DNA of 64,000 nt, from positions 62,001-126,000 of the forward strand of contig JAUJYZ010000548.1 in the NCBI GenBank assembly GCA_033675265.1, read 5' to 3'. The stretch comes from Actinostola sp. cb2023 (taxonomy: Eukaryota; Cnidaria; Anthozoa; Actiniaria; Actinostolidae). Position numbers and translations under genes: made by a program. Shown piece by piece: positions 22,331-35,529 of this stretch (positions are counted from its first letter, which is position 1; every line of letters starts with the position of its first letter). The notes beneath the pieces are model-generated. The model was not told where the DNA came from and made no database searches. It was given only the letters and a program-made list of their open reading frames with translations.

Positions 22331-24891
22331 CTAAACATGACAGAAAATACTGGAAGCGTTACAATTATGGATCAATAAGAAGAACGAGAATAAACAACAT
22401 CATCTACAATGTGGAAAATATTTTCGAAAAAAAACAAGTTTTCGTTCCGTTTTTATCGCTTTCGTGTACAGGCAGCCAAAACCATTGAAATGTTCTTACG
22501 GGTCGCGCACAGGGAGCCCAACATCATACATATTGCGCGCACGCGCTCTACCAAGAAAAAGGATGCGCGCATAAATATATTTTTATTACTCGGGCCCTTC
22601 CGAAGGAAGCCCGAGTTATAAAATGGAGATTTTTTAAAATTTATTTAAATTTATTTTTTCATGGTCACGGAATGAAGAAAAAATGCGAAGAATGAAGAAA
22701 GAATGCGATGTATTTGATCGTATCGAGTTTCAAGATTTCTCAGCAGATAAGGGAAAACAAACCACACACAGGACTCAAATAGACTTGAATCTTAGTTTTG
22801 AAAGCAGCTGTAGATCTTCAAGCTATTAAAGGTCAGGATTCTAGTTGATCGTTCGACGATGAAGCGTTTGTTTTTGTTATAAATGAAACGACATCTTTCA
22901 GAGTGGGCTCACACGAATCGGCGTATGCTTTTGTCTGTGAAATGAGCGTGTGAAAGCCCGTGTTTTATCGGCTGTTGTACGACGTCGTTCCACAAACTCG
23001 AACTCATCACAAAATGAATTGAAAAGCAAATGAAATGAACTCAAAAAGTATCATGACCTCGCTATGTTGTCATGTTTGTTGCTAATTGTAATAGTACGTG
23101 TACAGCTATGTCCTTGAGTACGTATTTATAATCAAACTCACGACCAGCGATGTAACCGTACATCTATTGACAAAAAGCTATATGTACAGAAGAAGTCATG
23201 CAAACAGTCGAGCCAGTCGAGCTATTTTCAGTAACTCATGATGGATGTTTATTTCATTCCACGTTTGCAAAGTTTATTTTTATAGGCCATGCCGTTAAAA
23301 AAACCCGTTAGCAGCTTCGTCGGGCTTCGCCAGATCATAGTCTGAATCGTCTGGATGTTATATTATTATGTCTCTGAAGTTAGAGAGCGAAGGTTTGATT
23401 TTCCAGTAGATTTTGTTTTGATAGCTAATCTCGCTTTGCTTGCTGCCTGACTGTCGCACGCGCCGTGAAAAACCGTTTAAAAAGTATCCGACAGTAAAAC
23501 GAAACACATTTCTCAGATATATAATCATGCATGTTTATTTGATTCGACGTTTGAAAAATTCAGAAGGAAAAGAAATCGTAGAAATCGTACTTCAAAACTT
23601 CATCAAAGCAAAGGCGAGCAAGGTCAATGTACGAAATTTGGGATCATGCCAAAGTAGTTTTAATAGCCTATTTATATACTTGTTCTATGCTCAAACGGGT
23701 CAAATAGTTCGCTCTTGTTTTAGAACCGCCGTGTAGCGCTATTTAAAACAGAATTTCCACGCTCAAAAAAGGTCAGTGAACGGCAAAAATACAATCGAAA
23801 TCAAAACGTCCTTAGATTTTGGGGATCTATTACGACAGAAAGCTATATGTACAGAAGTCATGCAAACAATCGAACCAGTCGAGTTATTTTCAGTAACTCA
23901 CGATGGATGTTTATTTTATTCCACGTTTGAAAAATTCAGTACGATTACAGTTGTGTGATCCTTGTGTCAGTCATACATCTATTACGCGCGACCTAATTTT
24001 AGAACCGCCGCGTAGCGCTATTTAAAACAGAATTTCCACGCTCAAAACAGGTCAGTAAACGGCAAAAATACAATCGAAATCAAAACGTCCTTAGATTTTA
24101 GGGATCTATTACAGAAGAAGACGCTCAGTGACGAGGGAGACTATTTGTGTCGGTGACTCATAGATAAAGATCTCCGACTCTTCAAGGTACGCTGTGGTAC
24201 GTCTTTAGACGTATTTGAGGTCATTTGAGGTCACATCTTAAATCTAACAGAAGCAGCTTTTGATTTTTAATCGATAATTCCTTTCTGATTTCGAGATAAA
24301 TCGAACAAGATCTTTCAATGTATAGGCAGAGACAGCAGATTGGTCGAGCTTTGTCACATCATACCGTAGTCTGAATCAACTGGATGTTTAAAAGATACGA
24401 AGTTCGACTTTCCTCTGCGATAACGAAGAAACCAAAGATGTTATCAGAACCGACCATGAATATGAACCTCAACTGGACGTTCCAAGTACGTGCTACGTCT
24501 GCTACGGAAGTACGATTCGGAGATTTTTATCTATGCTCACCGACACATATATACATAGTCTCCCTCGTCACGCAACTGTCAGTCATTGTCAGGTCCCTCC
24601 TCACGCAACTGACATTGTCCTTGTCATAAGCCCGAGTGTACGCTCATTGAGCGTCTTGTTTATTATAATTAAGTAGCCTCAGAGGCAATGGTTGGGCGGC
24701 CTGTGTTACGTGTAGACGAAAGACCAAAAAACGTAGAATGGAAAAAAATGCGTGTGAACGAAATCAGAGTTTGATGTAGACAAAGAGACAAAGAGACAAA
24801 GAGACAAAGAGACAAAGAGACAAAGAGACAAAGAGACAAAGAGACAAAGAGACAAAGAGACAAAGAGACAAACAAACAAACCGAAACGGCA
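22331..24891. repeat. ADAP-like intron with duplicated and inverted segments
   Basis: About 23177-23270 is repeated at 23839-23935, and 23720-23836 is repeated at 23998-24115 (shared CAGAATTTCCACGCTCAAAA). An inverted pair lies at about 24135-24180 and 24515-24575 (AGGGAGACTAT... / ...ATAGTCTCCCT). A GTTGGGCTCC-type MITE piece lies near 22490-22575. A (GACAAAGA)n tract occupies 24778-24870. No coding frame is supported. Confidence 0.65.
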
Positions 24892-24895
24892 TTAA

Positions 24896-25454
24896 AGTGC
24901 TACTTGGACGAAAATCGATCGAAGTTTAATTTAGCTGAAACTTCACTGAAATAATCTCAAAGAGCCATACAATTACTGGTTAATGTTTTTCTCAAAATTC
25001 CTATGGGAAGTATTACATTTTTATGAATCTTTAGAAGTGTCAGTGAGGTTATCTACTCAACCCTAACAATCAACACAGCTTCGCTCCATACATTTCTTTG
25101 TGTTGAGTTTATTGAATTATTTTATTTCTATGAAGCTAAAAGTTTGGGTGAAGGAGTTTTCTTACATTATTTGTGCTTAGGATTGATTGTCTGACCAGTT
25201 GTCTTCAATGCAGAGCTGTTATCTGAACAAAACATTGAGATATTTTGACTCACAAAATACAAAGAAATGTATGGAGCTGAATGTTGGGTTGAGTAGATGA
25301 CGTCACTGACACCTCTAAAGATTCATAAAAATATAGTACTTCCCTCTGGAATATGGAAAAAAGATTTTAACTAGTTATTATCAGACCCTTGAAGAATTAT
25401 TCAATGAAGTTCCAGCTAAATTAAATTTCGATCGATTTTCGTCCAAGTAGCACT
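24896..25454. mobile_element. Fold-back MITE with TTAA target duplication
   Basis: The ends AGTGCTACTTGGACGAAAAT are inverted at 25454 and continue as inverted repeats of about 70 bp. TTAA flanks both sides (24892-24895 and 25455-25458). TTAA targets are used by piggyBac- and Kolobok-type elements. No transposase is present. Confidence 0.8.
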
Positions 25455-25483
25455 TTAACAGACAAACTTAGTTTGTAGTTTAC

Positions 25484-25555
25484 CATTGGTTTTTCAAAGT
25501 AAAGCAGTCGTCTGCCATCCAATGTAAACCATCGCTTCTGCCAGGGTTCGTGTTC
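25484..25555 (-). CDS. ADAP-like gene, PH2 N-terminal exon
   Basis: A 72-bp phase 0-0 exon with acceptor ...CTCTAG and donor GTAAAC. The 24 residues include WQKRWFTLDGRRLLYFEKP, the signature first-to-third strands of a PH domain. They align with ADAP1 FRKRWFTMDDRRLMYFKDP. The next exon (22330) begins DAF, so the join reproduces the family order. The short sequence that normally precedes this (the K-E-G-Y-x-x-K-T-G-P region) is not in the preceding exon found here. Confidence 0.85.
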
Positions 25556-26335
25556 CTAGAGAAAAAAAACAAACACATTCAACTGCATTCATTTTCAACG
25601 ACATAAAACTGACACATTCTGACTAGTTAGTGTTTTCTGGCATGAGACTTCAGTAATTCAGCCTACAGCTGGCTGTAAGATTTTTTTCTGAAGAAACCAT
25701 CTCTCTCTATCTCAGCAACGCAATACAGTTCACTTTACAGCAATAGATGGCGATTTGATGCAATTTACCACAATACTTTGCGCGCAAAATTCACTATATT
25801 GAGACACATTCAAACGCTGCCAAAATGCTTGCATCCAAAAATGTTTGTTCGATGCGGTGTTCAAACGAACGATGCGGTGTTCAGCGATCACAAGACGGAC
25901 GAAATGCTGTGACTTGTTGACTCAAAAAATTGCAACAGCTTGTTCAAGTATTCCCAACATGTTGTGCCTAACAATGTACATGTGTCTATCATAATCGTTT
26001 TCGTATGAGTGGGAAACCTACAGCATGGAGTTACGGTCACGGTACGGAATCGAAGACATCTATTAAACCAATCACAGCGCGCAAAATCATTGCTCAACCA
26101 ATCAGAATGCCTGGACAAGGCACAATCACTGCACGGCAAGAACCGTATTCCGTAACTACTTCCCACCCAAACGACAAATACTCTATCACTGACATACCCT
26201 GGGCCCTGTTTTGGAGATAAATCCCTCTATTGTATAGTCTCTGGACAACAGATCATTTATCTGAAAGCACAAATCACATCCATCTTAGCTTAGTTTTAGC
26301 TAAAAAAAACCGACACTTCAATATAGTTAGTCTAT
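25556..26335. other. ADAP-like intron
   Basis: No gene is seen. I looked here for the missing PH2-entry exon and did not find it. Confidence 0.5.
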
Positions 26336-26970
<635 letters not shown>

Positions 26971-27434
26971 CTGTCTATCTATTATTCAAGCAGGATTTGA
27001 AACTAACTCATTCACATTTGTCTCACAATTTCGGCATCTCTCTATTTCCCAACTCCAAATCCCTTCCACTTTCTTTCACTTTCCACATCTGTCTAGTTTC
27101 GTCCAACCACAGGCATCCCAAACTGTATTTCATCTAAGGCTATTGTTAAAGTATATTATTGCGATTCTTTTTTGATGGGTTCCCTGTGGTAGAGCGCACG
27201 GTGTCCAATATGTTGGGCTCCCTGTGTAATTACGCAGGAGATCGCGTGCGTTTGCGTTCAACACCGTAGTTACGCACACAATTCCGTGCGTCAGACACAG
27301 GGAACCCGATATCATTCTTATTCCTCGTGCTTTAAGACAGGAAAAGTGCTCTAATACATTTCATGGATATTTATGTCACGATTTCTTTATTTGTTAAAAA
27401 TAGAATCATGCATTGAAGGTTTTTATTCATATAC
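26971..27434. other. ADAP-like intron with MITE
   Basis: About 27165-27340 contains a GGGTTCCCTGTG... / ...CACAGGGAACCC fold-back related to the elements near 7585 and 22490. Otherwise no feature. Confidence 0.6.
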
Positions 27435-27518
27435 CTCTTCAGGTAGGACTTCAGGTCTGTTGAGCCCAAGTAGATTACACTTCACTGATCGTATGGCCAT
27501 ATACCAGTCTACTATTTC
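27435..27518 (-). CDS. ADAP-like gene, PH1 C-terminal helix exon
   Basis: An 84-bp phase 0-0 exon with acceptor ...AACTAG and donor GTATAT. The 28 residues begin EIVDWYMAIRSVK, equivalent to ADAP1 EIVDWFNALRAAR, the C-terminal helix of the first PH domain with its invariant Trp. It then runs into the linker toward PH2 (RPEVLPEE). Confidence 0.85.
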
Positions 27519-27539
27519 CTAGTTAAAGACAATTAGCCC

Positions 27540-28800
27540 ATCTCTAAGATAAAGGAAGAAAGGGAAGGAAGGAAGGGAGGAAGGAAGGAAGGAACGAAGG
27601 AAAGGAAGGAAGGAAGGAAGGAAGGAAGTAACGAAAGAAGGAAATGAACGAAAGGAAGGAAGAAAGGAAAGAAAGAAAGAAAGGAAGAAGGAACAAAACA
27701 AAGGAAGGAAGGAAGGAAGGAACAAAAAAAAAGGAAGGAAGGAAGAAAGAAAAGAAGGAAGAAAGGAAGGAAGGAAGGAAGAAAGGAAAGAAGAAAGGAA
27801 GGAAGAAAGGAAGGAAGAAAGGAAGGAAGAAAGGAAAGAAGAAAGGAAGGAAGAAAGGAAGGAAGAAAGGAAGGAAGAAAGGAAGGAAGAAAGGAAGGAA
27901 GAAAGGAAGGAAGAAAGGAAGGAAGAAAGGAAGGAAGAAATGAAGGAAGAAAGGAACGAAAGGAAGGATGGAACGAAAGAAAGGAAGGAAAGATCAAAAG
28001 AAAGGAAGGAAGGAAGGAAAGGAGGAACAAAAGAAAGGAAAGAAGGAATGAAAGGAAGGAAGATAGGAAGGAACGAAGGAATGATGGAAAGGAACGAAAG
28101 GAAGGAAGGAACAATTGTATGAAAATAAAAAAGGAACAAAAGAAAGGAATAAAGGAAGGATGGAAGGATGGAAGAAAGAAAATAAGGAACGAAGGGACAA
28201 AACAAAGGAAGGAAGGAGGAAGGAAGGAAGGAAGGAACGAACGAAAGGAAGGAACGAAAGGAAGGAAGACAGAAAGGAATAAAAGGATGGCCCGGAAGGA
28301 AAAAAAGAAAGGAAGGAAGGAAGGAAGGAAAGAAAGAAAGAAAGGAAGGAGCAAAAGAAAGGAATGGAAGGAATGAAAGAAAGTAAGGAACAAAAGAAAG
28401 GATTGAAGGAATGAAAGGAAGGAAGGAAAGGAAGGAACGAAGGAACGAAGGAACGAAGGAACGAAGGAACGAAGGAACGAAGGAACGAAGGAACGAAGGA
28501 ACGAAGGAACGAAGGAACGAAGGAACGAAGGAACGAAGGAACGAAGGAACGAAGGAACGAAGGAACGAAGGAACGAAGGAACGAAGGAACGAAGGAACGA
28601 AGGAAGGAACGAAGGAACGAAGGAACGAAGGAACGAAGGAACGAAGGAACGAAGGAACGAAGGAAGGAAGGAAGGAACAAAATAAAGGAATGAAGGAAGG
28701 ACGGATGGAAGGAAGGAAGAACCTGAACGAAGAAAGAGGAAAGAAAGAAAGAAACGAAGCGCAGAAGAAAATAAAGGGGTTATAATCAGAAAGAGAGGGA
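27540..28800. repeat. GA-rich simple repeat, (GGAA)n / (GGAACGAA)n
   Basis: About 1.25 kb of purine-rich microsatellite, with a regular (GGAACGAA)n core at 28430-28660 and (GGAAGAAA)n at 27770-27960. It lies in the ADAP-like intron. All Lys/Glu/Arg frames on plus and Phe/Leu/Pro/Ser frames on minus are repeat translations. Confidence 0.97.
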
Positions 28801-28875
28801 GGAGAGGAACGATCAGAGGAAGTATGAGATTCATGAAGAAATGAAGAAATAATTAAAGCACAAATTCATGCTTAC

Positions 28876-29022
28876 ACGTCCAGAGTCTGAATAAACAAAG
28901 TAATTCCTTGTTTGTCCATTGTGAACCGATGTTATTTGCAAACTATTTTGCTTGTCGGTCTTTTCCTGTGCAAACACCACATTAAGTTCTGTAACTTTCA
29001 AAACCTCCTTTGGAGTTTTATC
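28876..29022 (-). CDS. ADAP-like gene, PH1 middle exon
   Basis: A 147-bp phase 0-0 exon with acceptor ...CTGTTCCAG and donor GTAAGC. The 49 residues start DKTPKEVLKVTELNVVF and end RNYFVYSDSGR. ADAP1 has the same order (AKEPKAVMKIEHLNATF and RNIFIYHEDGK) in its first PH domain. It follows directly in family order on the exon at 62092, although that exon is 33 kb away. The intron between them contains the whole Polinton. Confidence 0.88.
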
Positions 29023-29089
29023 CTGGAACAGGAATATTATAATTAACACACTTAATGGCAAAGTTTACAGCGGTTATTATTTATATATG

Positions 29090-29261
29090 TTCGGTTAAAA
29101 TCAGCGTATTTAAGCTAATTTGAACTCCACGCCAATGTACGTTGCTCGGCGGTAGCTCAGTGGGTAGAGCACCTGTCATGAAATCGGGGTGTCGTGGGTT
29201 CGAATCCCGCTCGAGCCGTCTGATTTTTTCCGAACATTTGTTCTGTATATACTCATCATAC

Positions 29262-29275
<14 letters not shown>
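29090..29275 (+). mobile_element. tRNA-derived SINE, copy 1
   Basis: Contains an A box (GGTAGCTCAGTGGGTAGAGC) and a B box (GGGTTCGAATCCC), a body ending GAGCCGTCTGATTTTTT and an (ATT)n tail. The same unit, head and tail recur at 35099. The acceptor stem does not pair well, so it is a SINE and not a functional tRNA. Confidence 0.75.
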
Positions 29276-29335
<60 letters not shown>

Positions 29336-29455
29336 CATTATTATCATTATTATCATTATTATCATTATTATTATCATTATTATTATTATTATCATCATTA
29401 TTATTATTATTATTATCATTATTATTATTATTATTATTATCATTATTATTATTAC
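29265..29455. repeat. (ATT)n microsatellite / SINE tail
   Basis: About 190 bp of ATT repeat with ATC variants at the 3' end of the SINE. The poly-Ile, poly-Tyr and poly-Asn frames are artefacts. Confidence 0.95.
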
Positions 29456-30050
29456 ACCTAATTTCAAAAACGTTGTCCAAATAGCCAAATACGAATTCAT
29501 TCAAAAAGACAAAAAAAAACAGTTCAGCTTGAGTGCAATCAGTGAGAGGTTCCGGCAATCCTGGTTTTCACACAAAAATAGGTTATTGATATCAAAAATT
29601 TGGCTATATTTTTAATTTCATGTTTTGTTTTGCAGCTAAAAATTCGAAATTGTCATCCTTTTTTCAAGTTTTATGGTCCGTGTAACACTCCACAATTGAA
29701 TTTTCTATTGGAAATCTTAAAACCAAAATACAAAATTGCTCATGTTTTAAGATTTTTGATTATTACAAACTAAATTCAAAATTCAATATTGCTACGTTTT
29801 TGTATATTCAAACTTTAGAATTAAGTTCAAAAATCTTAAAAGCACACAAAATCACATCTTTTTAATTTTGAAAAACAAAAAAAGAGCTAATTGATTATTG
29901 ACAAAATCTTTGTAATTTCGCTTTTTTAAAGTTTCACTGAAAGATGGAAGCTCCCTTTAGGGGAGGGGTCAAAGGAGCTGTTGGTCAAGAGAGGACAATA
30001 TATTTATATGCCACCCCACCCATATATGTTACTTTTTAACCAAGGTACAC

Positions 30051-30321
30051 CCGCTCCCACGACTGAACTTCTGGTGCACATCATCGACAAATCATAGCTC
30101 TCCATTTTGTCAGCCAACTTCTCGTTTTGAACTACATGGATCTTATGTCCATGCTGCAAAATATGGAGTCGGATTTCGAAGTCTTTCCGTGTCCCATCGC
30201 CTTTGTGCCTGATAAAATGGAGTTGTTTTGCTAAGCTTTGCGGCCGAACCACTCGTTCCCCAAGATTATAACCCCTAGAACGAAGGAGAGTTAATATTTT
30301 TCTACCGTATGTATGCCCAAC
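30051..30321 (-). CDS. Exon-like frame of unknown origin
   Basis: A 271-bp open stretch with a good acceptor (...TGTTCTTTTACAG) and a GTGTAC donor. The translation (VGHTYGRKILTLLRSRGYN..., later KIHVVQNEKLADKME) resembles no part of an ADAP protein and I do not recognise it. It sits against the inner end of the left inverted-repeat arm. It could be a captured gene fragment. It could also be an exon of a nested gene, or chance. Confidence 0.35.
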
Positions 30322-31839
30322 CTGTAAAAGAACAATAAGCATATACTATAGTACGCTATTAGAATCGTTCAATGAACTTGGTACTACTGAGAAGTGGAAC
30401 CCGGCCTTACGGACACGCAGTTAATACGGACACCCGGTTAATACGGACACCCGGTTAATACGGACATGTTGTTCTGTCCCGGCTGAAACTCATACAAATG
30501 CCTATAAAATATATACCCGTTTCATACGTACAACGGATAATACGGACAACGGACACTTTTTCCTCTCCCAATATGCCCATTTTCATACAAAGTCTACCAG
30601 GTTATACTTTATTTTCTCAAGACAACGACAATGTGTAAATTGATCGCTTATATTACATGCGATCAGAGACTCAAGTATTCAATAGCAATTCAAGTAGCTG
30701 AATAGTATCCTATTCTCAGCGGTCTTCCCCGCTCTATGATGGCTAAGTTATGGGGAAATTGGTAGCCGGATTGCTATCAAGGAAGATGATACGAAAATAA
30801 GAGGGTATGGGAGGGTGGGACCAAAAAATAATAACCCACCGAACGATAGCAAACACGACCACCGGGGGCGAGCTGAGAAGACCACAAGATGTCATCAATA
30901 CAAGTGTGAAACCCTTGCGCTGTATCGGGACCAACGCTTACTATCGAGTGACGATGGGGCATGGTTACTCAGCCCTTATATACGCTGTGAGAGACCGCTG
31001 AGCATAGTATCCTATTCTCAGCGGTCTTCCCCGCTCTATGATGGCTAAGTTATGGGGAAATTGGTAGCCGGCAACAAAGGAGACTCAACCCATCGAAAGA
31101 ACTGGCCCAAGAGACCCAACACTCAAACCTAAAGAAAGCACAGACGTTGAGTTTGCTTCAACACGAATAGCATGATCAATTATATTCTGTTATCCCCTGG
31201 GATAAAGTGGGAGTAAGCCCTTTCCAGGTGACCCACGAGATTTCGGACAGTAACCTTCAAAGGATCAAAGCACTTCCAGATCTCCCAGTCGGGGGACTAA
31301 GGAACATATGGGTGGGGAAAGGGCCAGCCCAGGGGATAACAGCCCTGCCGTTCGGTGGAACCGAAAGGGAATAAGACTCCCCTGCAAGCACTGTTACACC
31401 CAGGGTGGTGGAGGAGGGAAAGAGATAAATATAAATAAATAAATAAAACATGCTTAAATCACTGTGGCAACCCAACATTTCATGGCAAACAAACTTTAAT
31501 GACTAACAAAGGCTCTCCGGCCAATAATAACATAAAGCCTCGAGCAGAGGAGCTACAATGACTATTGTCCTTAAATTCGCGCTCCAAGGGCTCCTGTTAA
31601 AGGCATAAACAACGTAAGCCGGCCCATCCACATAAGACAGCGACATATGAAATAACAGACATGAAACGACCGGTAAACGGGCGAGACAATCGCGTCAGTC
31701 TGGACAAACGAGTAAAGCGGCGGAACGACCGCAACAGTACCTGGTATGGGCAGGAAACAGGCGGAACGATCAAGAACGACAGCAAACACGCGGAACGACC
31801 GCAACCATTACTGGAAACGACCAGTAAACAGGCGGACCA
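30322..31839. other. Inter-arm sequence, no gene recognised
   Basis: Contains GGTTAATACGGACACCC repeats near 30420-30470 (matching inverted copies near 33840-33890). It also has two direct copies of a segment of about 75 bp with CAGCGGTCTTCCCCGCTC at 30719 and 31020, and a stretch around 31190-31480 with short repeats. No coding frame is supported. Confidence 0.5.
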
Positions 31840-32960
31840 ACCTCGACAATCTGGAATTTACCGACCAGCAAATATGCGGACTCACCGCGACAATCTGGAA
31901 TTTACCGACCAGCAAATATGCGGACTCACCGCGACAATCTGGAATTTACCAGCCAGTCGCATGACAGATGCGGACTCACCGCGACACTCTGGAATTTACC
32001 GACCAGTAAACAGGCGGACCAACCGCGACACTCTGGAATTTACCGACCAGCAAACAGGCGGACCAACTGCGACAATCTGGAATTTACCGACCAGCAAATA
32101 TGCGGACTCACCGCGACAATCTGGAATTTACCGACCAGTAGCATGACAGATGCAGACTCACTGCGACAATCTGGATTTTATCGACCAGTAAACAGGCGGA
32201 CCAACCGCGACACTCTGGAATTTACCGACCAGTAGCATGACAGATGCAGACTCACTGCGACAATCTGGAATTTCCCGACCAGTTAACATGCAGACTCACT
32301 GCGACAATCTGGAATTTCCCGACCAGTTAACATGCAGACTCGCTGCGACACTCTGGAATTTCCCGACCAGTTAACATGCGGACTCACCGCGACAATCTGG
32401 AATTTCCCGACCAGTTAACATGCAGACTCGCTGCGACACTCTGGAATTTACCGACCAGCAAACAGGCGGACCAACTGCGACAATCTGGAATTTCCCGACC
32501 AGTAGCATGACAGATGCAGACTCGCTGCGACACTCTGGAATTTCCCGACCAGTTAACATGCAGACTCGCTGCGACAATCTGGAATTTCCCGACCAGTTAA
32601 CATGCAGACTCGCTGCGACAATCTGGAATTTCCCGACCAGTTAACATGCAAACTCACTGCGACAATCTGGAATTTCCCGACCAGTTAACATACAGACTCG
32701 CTGCGACAATCTGGAATTTCCCGACCAGTTAACATGCAGACTCGCTGCGACACTCTGGAATTTCCCGACCAGTTAACATGCAGACTCGCTGCGACACTCT
32801 GGAATTTCCCGACCAGTTAACATGCAGACTCGCTGCGACAATCTGGAATTTCCCGACCAGTTAACATGCAGACTCCCTGCGACACTCTGGAATTTCCCGA
32901 CCAGTTAACATGCAGACTCGCTGCGACACTCTGGAATTTCCCGACCAGTTCACATGTTGA
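31840..32960. repeat. About 50-bp minisatellite (GCGACAATCTGGAATTTMCC)
   Basis: Over twenty tandem copies of a unit of 46-60 bp. The first third uses TTTACCGACCAGCAAAYATG variants and the rest TTTCCCGACCAGTTAACATG variants, so the array grew in two phases. All long frames here come from the repeat. Confidence 0.92.
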
Positions 32961-34285
32961 CACACCACTGAGCTACACGGGCGGATCAACTGAGCCTAAA
33001 AGAAATGAAAATATAGAACAAAACCAAAGTAGTAAACAGCAAAGTTTATGACTACAATATCGAAAACGCATGATAAACATTCCTTAATGCAAGTGAGTAA
33101 AGAAACACAATGGGAGCTAATTATGAAGGCATGTGAAAGCGAGCGTAACACGTGGAATGAAAAGGCGACGAGAACACATATGCAAATGCAAAGCAGCCAA
33201 AACTAAAGCAAAGAAAAATAACCTGGAAATATAACCGCTATGTTAGAGAGACCCGAGACAAAAAAGCAGAAATATACGAGTAAAATAACTAGGCAACCCG
33301 CGTGAGGGGAACATAAAGAAGTGAGCGGAAGCCACCAGGAATAATGACATGACCACAACACAACGGCCACGTGTGAACAAACCAAGAACGGTAAACAACT
33401 CTGAAGCAAATAAAACCTATATAAGAACCAAACCGTTTACCTACAAGTCCAAGTATTCCCTAATAGAATGAACACCACACCATTAGAACCTTCAGAGCCT
33501 GGACGAGCGAATGTGAAGAAGCTTGCCATGAGGCCAGCGTCTTGAGCTGGCGGGGAAAGCAGTGGGAACCGTTGAAAGTAGAGAAGAGAAAAACCACGAA
33601 CATCGACGACTTGAAGTTCAGAAGGGTTGCGCGCTTGAAATTATGGAGCAGGACGTTGGGAAGCCATAAACTGGTAGAAGCATTAAATGTAGATCTTTGT
33701 GAAGACGACACTGTTCGCTGCTCAACGCTTACTATCGAGTGACGATGGGGCATGGTTACTCAGCCCTTATATACGCTGTGAGAGACCGCTGAGCATAGCA
33801 ATGTATTACACAATCGCGAGTGACGTAAATTGACCAATCCGGTTAATACGGACATTGCGTCTCGTCCCGATGGTGTCCGTATTAACCGGGTTCCATTGTA
33901 TTGAAAGTGAACTCTCGTTATAACACACATCCTCAGGACCGTCATTTGTTGTCCGTATAAATAGCGAGAGTCCGTTATTTTCAGTCATTGCAGTATTAAT
34001 TTTTGCCGGAGCTAGCTGATCTAACCGGCCTGTCCGTAGGTGAGGTGTCCGTAATAAGGGGGTCCTCAAGGCGAGAGTTGACTGAGTAGCAGAGTAGGCG
34101 GTTATACTTGATGTATACTGTGCTATCAACCTGTTCTTGTGACATAGCACCATAATCAAATCTGTGGATTTCCTGCTACAAAAGAGTTCTATGATTTTCC
34201 TTGAAAATCCTCACTTATCATGCTGGTTGCTAAGCAAATATTCTGAAACTTGCTTATATGTAAACTTCCTTTCAGTCGAGGGAGA
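32961..34285. other. Inter-arm sequence with MITE remnants
   Basis: Carries the second copy of the ACTATCGAGTGACGATGGGG segment and a GTCCGTATTAACCGGGTTCC terminus near 33880. That terminus pairs with the inverted copy near 30395 as a likely DNA-transposon end. No gene is supported. Confidence 0.45.
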
Positions 34286-35098
34286 GGGTGTACCTTGGTT
34301 GAAAAGTAACATATATGGGTGGGGTGGCATATAAATATATTGTCCTCTCTTGACCAACAGCTCCTTTGACCCCTCCCCTAAAGGGAGCTTCCATCTTTTG
34401 AAACTTAAAAAAGTGAAATTACAAAGATTTTGTAAATTTAAATCACGTTCAAATAAATAATAATCAATTAGCTCTTTTTTTGTTTTCCGTTCTGCTTTCA
34501 AAATTAAAAATATGTAATTTTGTGTGCTTTTAAGATTTTTGAACTTAATTCTAAAGTTTGAATATACAAAAACGTAGCAATTTTGAATTTTGAATTTATT
34601 TTTTAATAATCAAAATTCTTAAAACATGAGCAATTTTGTATTTTGATTTTAAGATTTCCAATAGAAAATTCAATTGTGGAGTGTTACACGGACCGGCTTT
34701 GCTTTTGATATCAGTTATTCTGATTTAATGTGACTGCTTGATGCAGTTAAAGTGCTTATGAAGCTTATTATTTTATTTCGAAAATCGATTACATATGAAG
34801 CGAATAGTGGGATGTTTCAGTGTTTTGTGATTTGAGCTTCGCATTTGCGAGTTATAAAGGATTGAAATCGTGATATGCTAATTCGGTGACGTCATAGACC
34901 ACTTACTTTATTATACAAAAGTGCCCTTGTGCAAATCATTGACATATTTTAATCTGGAAAAATAAATTATTTAAATATAAATGATGTTAATCTTATTTTC
35001 TATTTCAGAAAAGAATGCTACTTGAAAAAATATAAAAAAGTTACAGCAAAAGTGGTCTTTGACTAATTCCCAGTTCCGTGAGGCCTGGGAGCAAATTT

Positions 35099-35300
35099 TC
35101 GGTTAAAATCAGCGTCTTTGAGCTAATTTGAACTCCACGCCACTGTAGTTGCATCGGTAGCTCAGTGGGTAGAGCACCTGTCATGAAATCGGGGTGTCGT
35201 GGGTTTGAATCCCGCTCGAGCCGTCTGATTTTTTCCGAACATTTGTTCTGTCTATGCTCATCATAGTTTCTTTATCAAATTATTATTATTATCAATTATC
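35099..35300 (+). mobile_element. tRNA-derived SINE, copy 2
   Basis: Same head (TTAAAATCAGCGT), A box, B box (GGGTTTGAATCCC here), GAGCCGTCTGATTTTTT body and AT-rich tail as the copy at 29090. Confidence 0.75.
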
Positions 35301-35529
35301 TTCATTAGCATTATTATTATATATCGATATCATTATTATATTATCATCATCATCAATATTCTTATAATATTCATTAATAATTTATTAGGCAGCTGTCCAA
35401 TCTGTGCTCAGCATTCTGGTCACGTGGCTACCTTGTAACTCCCATACAATTTCCAAGAAACTTAAAGCACGGGGAGGGCTTGAATAGTTGGCAGGGAACA
35501 GGTGGGGTTGATTAATTACTGCAATTGTT

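Larger units (their letters stand above)
29675..34694. mobile_element. 5-kb region bounded by about 400-bp inverted repeats
   Basis: Arms 29675-30052 and 34286-34694 are inverted copies (shared GGTCCGTGTAACACTCCAC outer end, CAAGGTACACCC inner end). Between them lie an exon-like frame, direct repeats of about 120 bp (ACTATCGAGTGACGATGGGG at 30943 and 33732), a GGTTAATACGGACA-rich MITE, and a long minisatellite. It may be a composite or fold-back transposon that has captured sequence. No transposase was recognised. Confidence 0.6.

Noticed and set aside
27519..28834. Long Phe/Leu/Pro/Ser frames on minus and Lys/Glu/Arg frames on plus
   Set aside because: Translations of the (GGAA)n purine-rich repeat.
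29150..29220. Functional tRNA gene
   Set aside because: A and B boxes are good, but the acceptor stem does not pair, and the same unit with the same flanks and AT-rich tail recurs at 35099; it is a SINE.
30719..33790. LTR retrotransposon bounded by the repeated CAGCGGTCTTCC / ACTATCGAGTGACG segments
   Set aside because: The direct copies are short and do not start TG and end CA with a duplication. No gag or pol was seen between them.
34211..34501. 96-codon minus-strand frame in the right inverted-repeat arm
   Set aside because: It lies mostly in the repeat arm, which also exists inverted at 29675 without an open frame.
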